64,000 bases of DNA from Epiperipatus broadwayi (taxonomy: Eukaryota; Onychophora; Udeonychophora; Euonychophora; Peripatidae). Below are positions 62,879 through 64,000 of the stretch, in pieces (position 1 is the first letter of the stretch; the number at the start of each line of letters is the position of its first letter). The notes below the pieces were generated by a model. That model saw only the letters and a list, made by a program, of their open reading frames with translations. It was not told where the DNA came from and did not search any database. A program made the translations under genes and the position numbers. The stretch covers positions 1 through 64,000 of the forward strand of contig JAQFVV010000958.1 in NCBI GenBank assembly GCA_028023455.1. The letters run 5' to 3'.

Positions 62879-62998
62879 AAAAGCAACCTGTTTCAAAAAC
62901 ATCTCCTTCAAACCCTTGTGGACAGAGGCATAAAGTCTTCTCGCTACTTATAATACAATTGGAATTTAAAGGACATTTATAAAGCTCGCAAGGAATAG
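62879..62998 (-). CDS. EGF-like module exon (1st visible)
   Basis: A 120 bp minus-strand exon with acceptor TTTCAG and donor GTAAGT, phase 1 at both ends. It encodes about 39 residues with six cysteines spaced C-x4-C-x5-C-x8-C-x-C-x12-C and the consensus turn CPQGFEGD before the last Cys. A standard EGF-like module of an extracellular protein. It is the most 5' exon visible of the minus-strand gene; the next in the transcript is at 36627, so the intron is about 26 kb and contains the Penelope, RTE and LTR elements. Upstream exons lie beyond the window. Confidence 0.87.
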
Positions 62999-63278
62999 CT
63001 GAAATAAAGTTTTTTTTAAAAAAAACTATTATGCATTAAATTTATTTTATTTATTTTACTGAAATGTATAATCATTTTTTAATAATACACTTTGATGGAT
63101 TATATAAATAAAAAGAGTGGTATGCATTAAAATTTTCTAGATATACCCACAAAATGAAAATAAAAATAAAATGTTGTAATTATATTTTATTGAGCGCACA
63201 AGAAGTATATGTAACTACTTACTTAAACAGGTTTTAATCTGTAATGAATGTGCCTTAAAATTTCTAATAGTCAAGCAG
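62999..63278. other. intron, nothing recognised
   Basis: AT-rich DNA between the EGF exon and the MITE-like element. Confidence 0.4.
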
Positions 63279-63588
63279 TATTATTTTGACAATAGAGGGA
63301 CCTCACATACCATGACAGAAGATAGTGACTTTTATAAAGATAAAAGCAGCCATATTTAACCTAAATTTCTAATTATATAGGTCAATCTGAAGCATCCTGG
63401 TTTGGGAGCATGAAGTTGTTGCTCTCTTCACTGTTTAAGTCCACTATTTCCTTACTAATTAATCTTTGTGAAATCTTGTGATCTTAATACTGGAAAATCT
63501 ATAAACTGTTGTAAAGTGATAATTATATTTTCTAAAAGTCACTATCTTGTGTCATGGTTTGTGAGGTCCCTCTATTGGCAAAATAATA
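63279..63588. mobile_element. MITE-like element, 55 bp terminal inverted repeats
   Basis: The left arm 63279-63333 (TATTATTTTGACAATAGAGG, then GACCTCACATACCATGACAG and ATAGTGACTTTT) and the right arm 63534-63588 are reverse complements with about four mismatches. The 200-base centre is non-coding. TA at both outermost ends could be a target-site duplication of the Tc1/mariner type, but this is uncertain. Confidence 0.8.
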
Positions 63589-63732
63589 AAATATGTTGTA
63601 ATTTTTAGAATAAATTAATTAAAATAAAAAAATTAAGTTGCAGAAATCATTGCCTTCATTAACACAAATAAAATCATAAAATATATACATAAATTAAAAT
63701 GGCTTAATATATATTAAAAGAAAATCTTAAAC

Positions 63733-63790
63733 AATATGTCCAGCTCAGCTTCACTTCAGTTTCTTAATGTTTTCAATAGGGTAATGCTTG
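63733..63790 (-). mobile_element. small RTE-type LINE fragment
   Basis: CAATATGTCCAGCTCAGCTT and TTTCTTAATGTTTTCAATAGG follow the order of 54535-54587 in the larger copy, with several differences. Only about 58 bases are recognisable. Confidence 0.55.
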
Positions 63791-64000
63791 CATGCATAGC
63801 AATTAAAAACACCCTTTTTTAATTAAAGAGACTTAATTGTGTTGGCTTACAAATGAAAAAAAACATATTCTACATTTTAAATAGAAGATTGCAAAAGCCA
63901 CAAAAAGTATGTGAGAAAATTATATAGGGAATAGAAATAATATACAGAACTGATTGAAACATGTAAGTCCAGTCTGAAATCATTAATGTTAGTATAAAAA

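Overview
The window looks like a piece of an AT-rich metazoan, probably invertebrate, nuclear genome. It is roughly three quarters A+T by eye. It has spliced exons with GT-AG borders, a very long tetranucleotide microsatellite, and LTR, Penelope-like, RTE-type, SINE-like and foldback elements. I see no bacterial gene organisation. I cannot name the species.

The only host gene I can support is a minus-strand gene for a modular extracellular protein. Three small exons encode EGF-like or related Cys-rich modules (62998-62879, 36627-36496 and 29048-28920, in transcript order). All three are phase 1-1, so each can be spliced in as a unit. The intervening introns are about 26 kb and 7.5 kb and hold most of the mobile DNA described here. 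A second, weaker candidate is a terminal coding exon at 51550-51415 (minus) in a GC-richer island.

Region 1-11606 is one LTR retrotransposon with unusually large LTRs of about 4.24 kb. The 5' copy lacks its first 25 bases because the window starts inside it. The two LTRs are nearly identical. The 3.16 kb internal part holds a single intact 467-codon ORF with an acidic N-terminus, a coiled-coil core and a basic tail; no protease, reverse transcriptase or integrase is present. Region 12889-22233 is a string of further LTR material: a solo LTR, a truncated LTR joined to a Ty3/gypsy-like gag fragment, internal repeats, a polypurine tract and another LTR. Region 57870-62708 is a complete two-LTR element with 2.1 kb LTRs, a primer-binding site and only 589 bases between the LTRs, with no genes. 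All visible LTR ends abut short AT dinucleotide runs.

Region 25886-28110 is a decayed coding remnant plus an inverted repeat. Region 30287-32917 holds an inverted-repeat element and a tandem repeat, both with hammerhead-ribozyme-like motifs. Region 34180-36320 is a CT/TATC microsatellite. Region 38148-40760 carries an RTE fragment, a Penelope fragment and SINE-like repeats.

Region 41161-45771 is a damaged Penelope-like element. Its ORFs include an SGNH-hydrolase-like part, a reverse transcriptase with two catalytic Asp to Asn changes, and a GIY-YIG endonuclease. It is bounded by inverted copies of a terminal repeat that carries a hammerhead-like core. A second, 5'-truncated Penelope copy lies at 47462-48330. 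Region 54320-57869 is a nearly intact RTE-type LINE on the minus strand, interrupted by a 95-bp-arm palindrome flanked by a 10 bp target-site duplication. A MITE-like element with 55 bp inverted repeats lies at 63279-63588.
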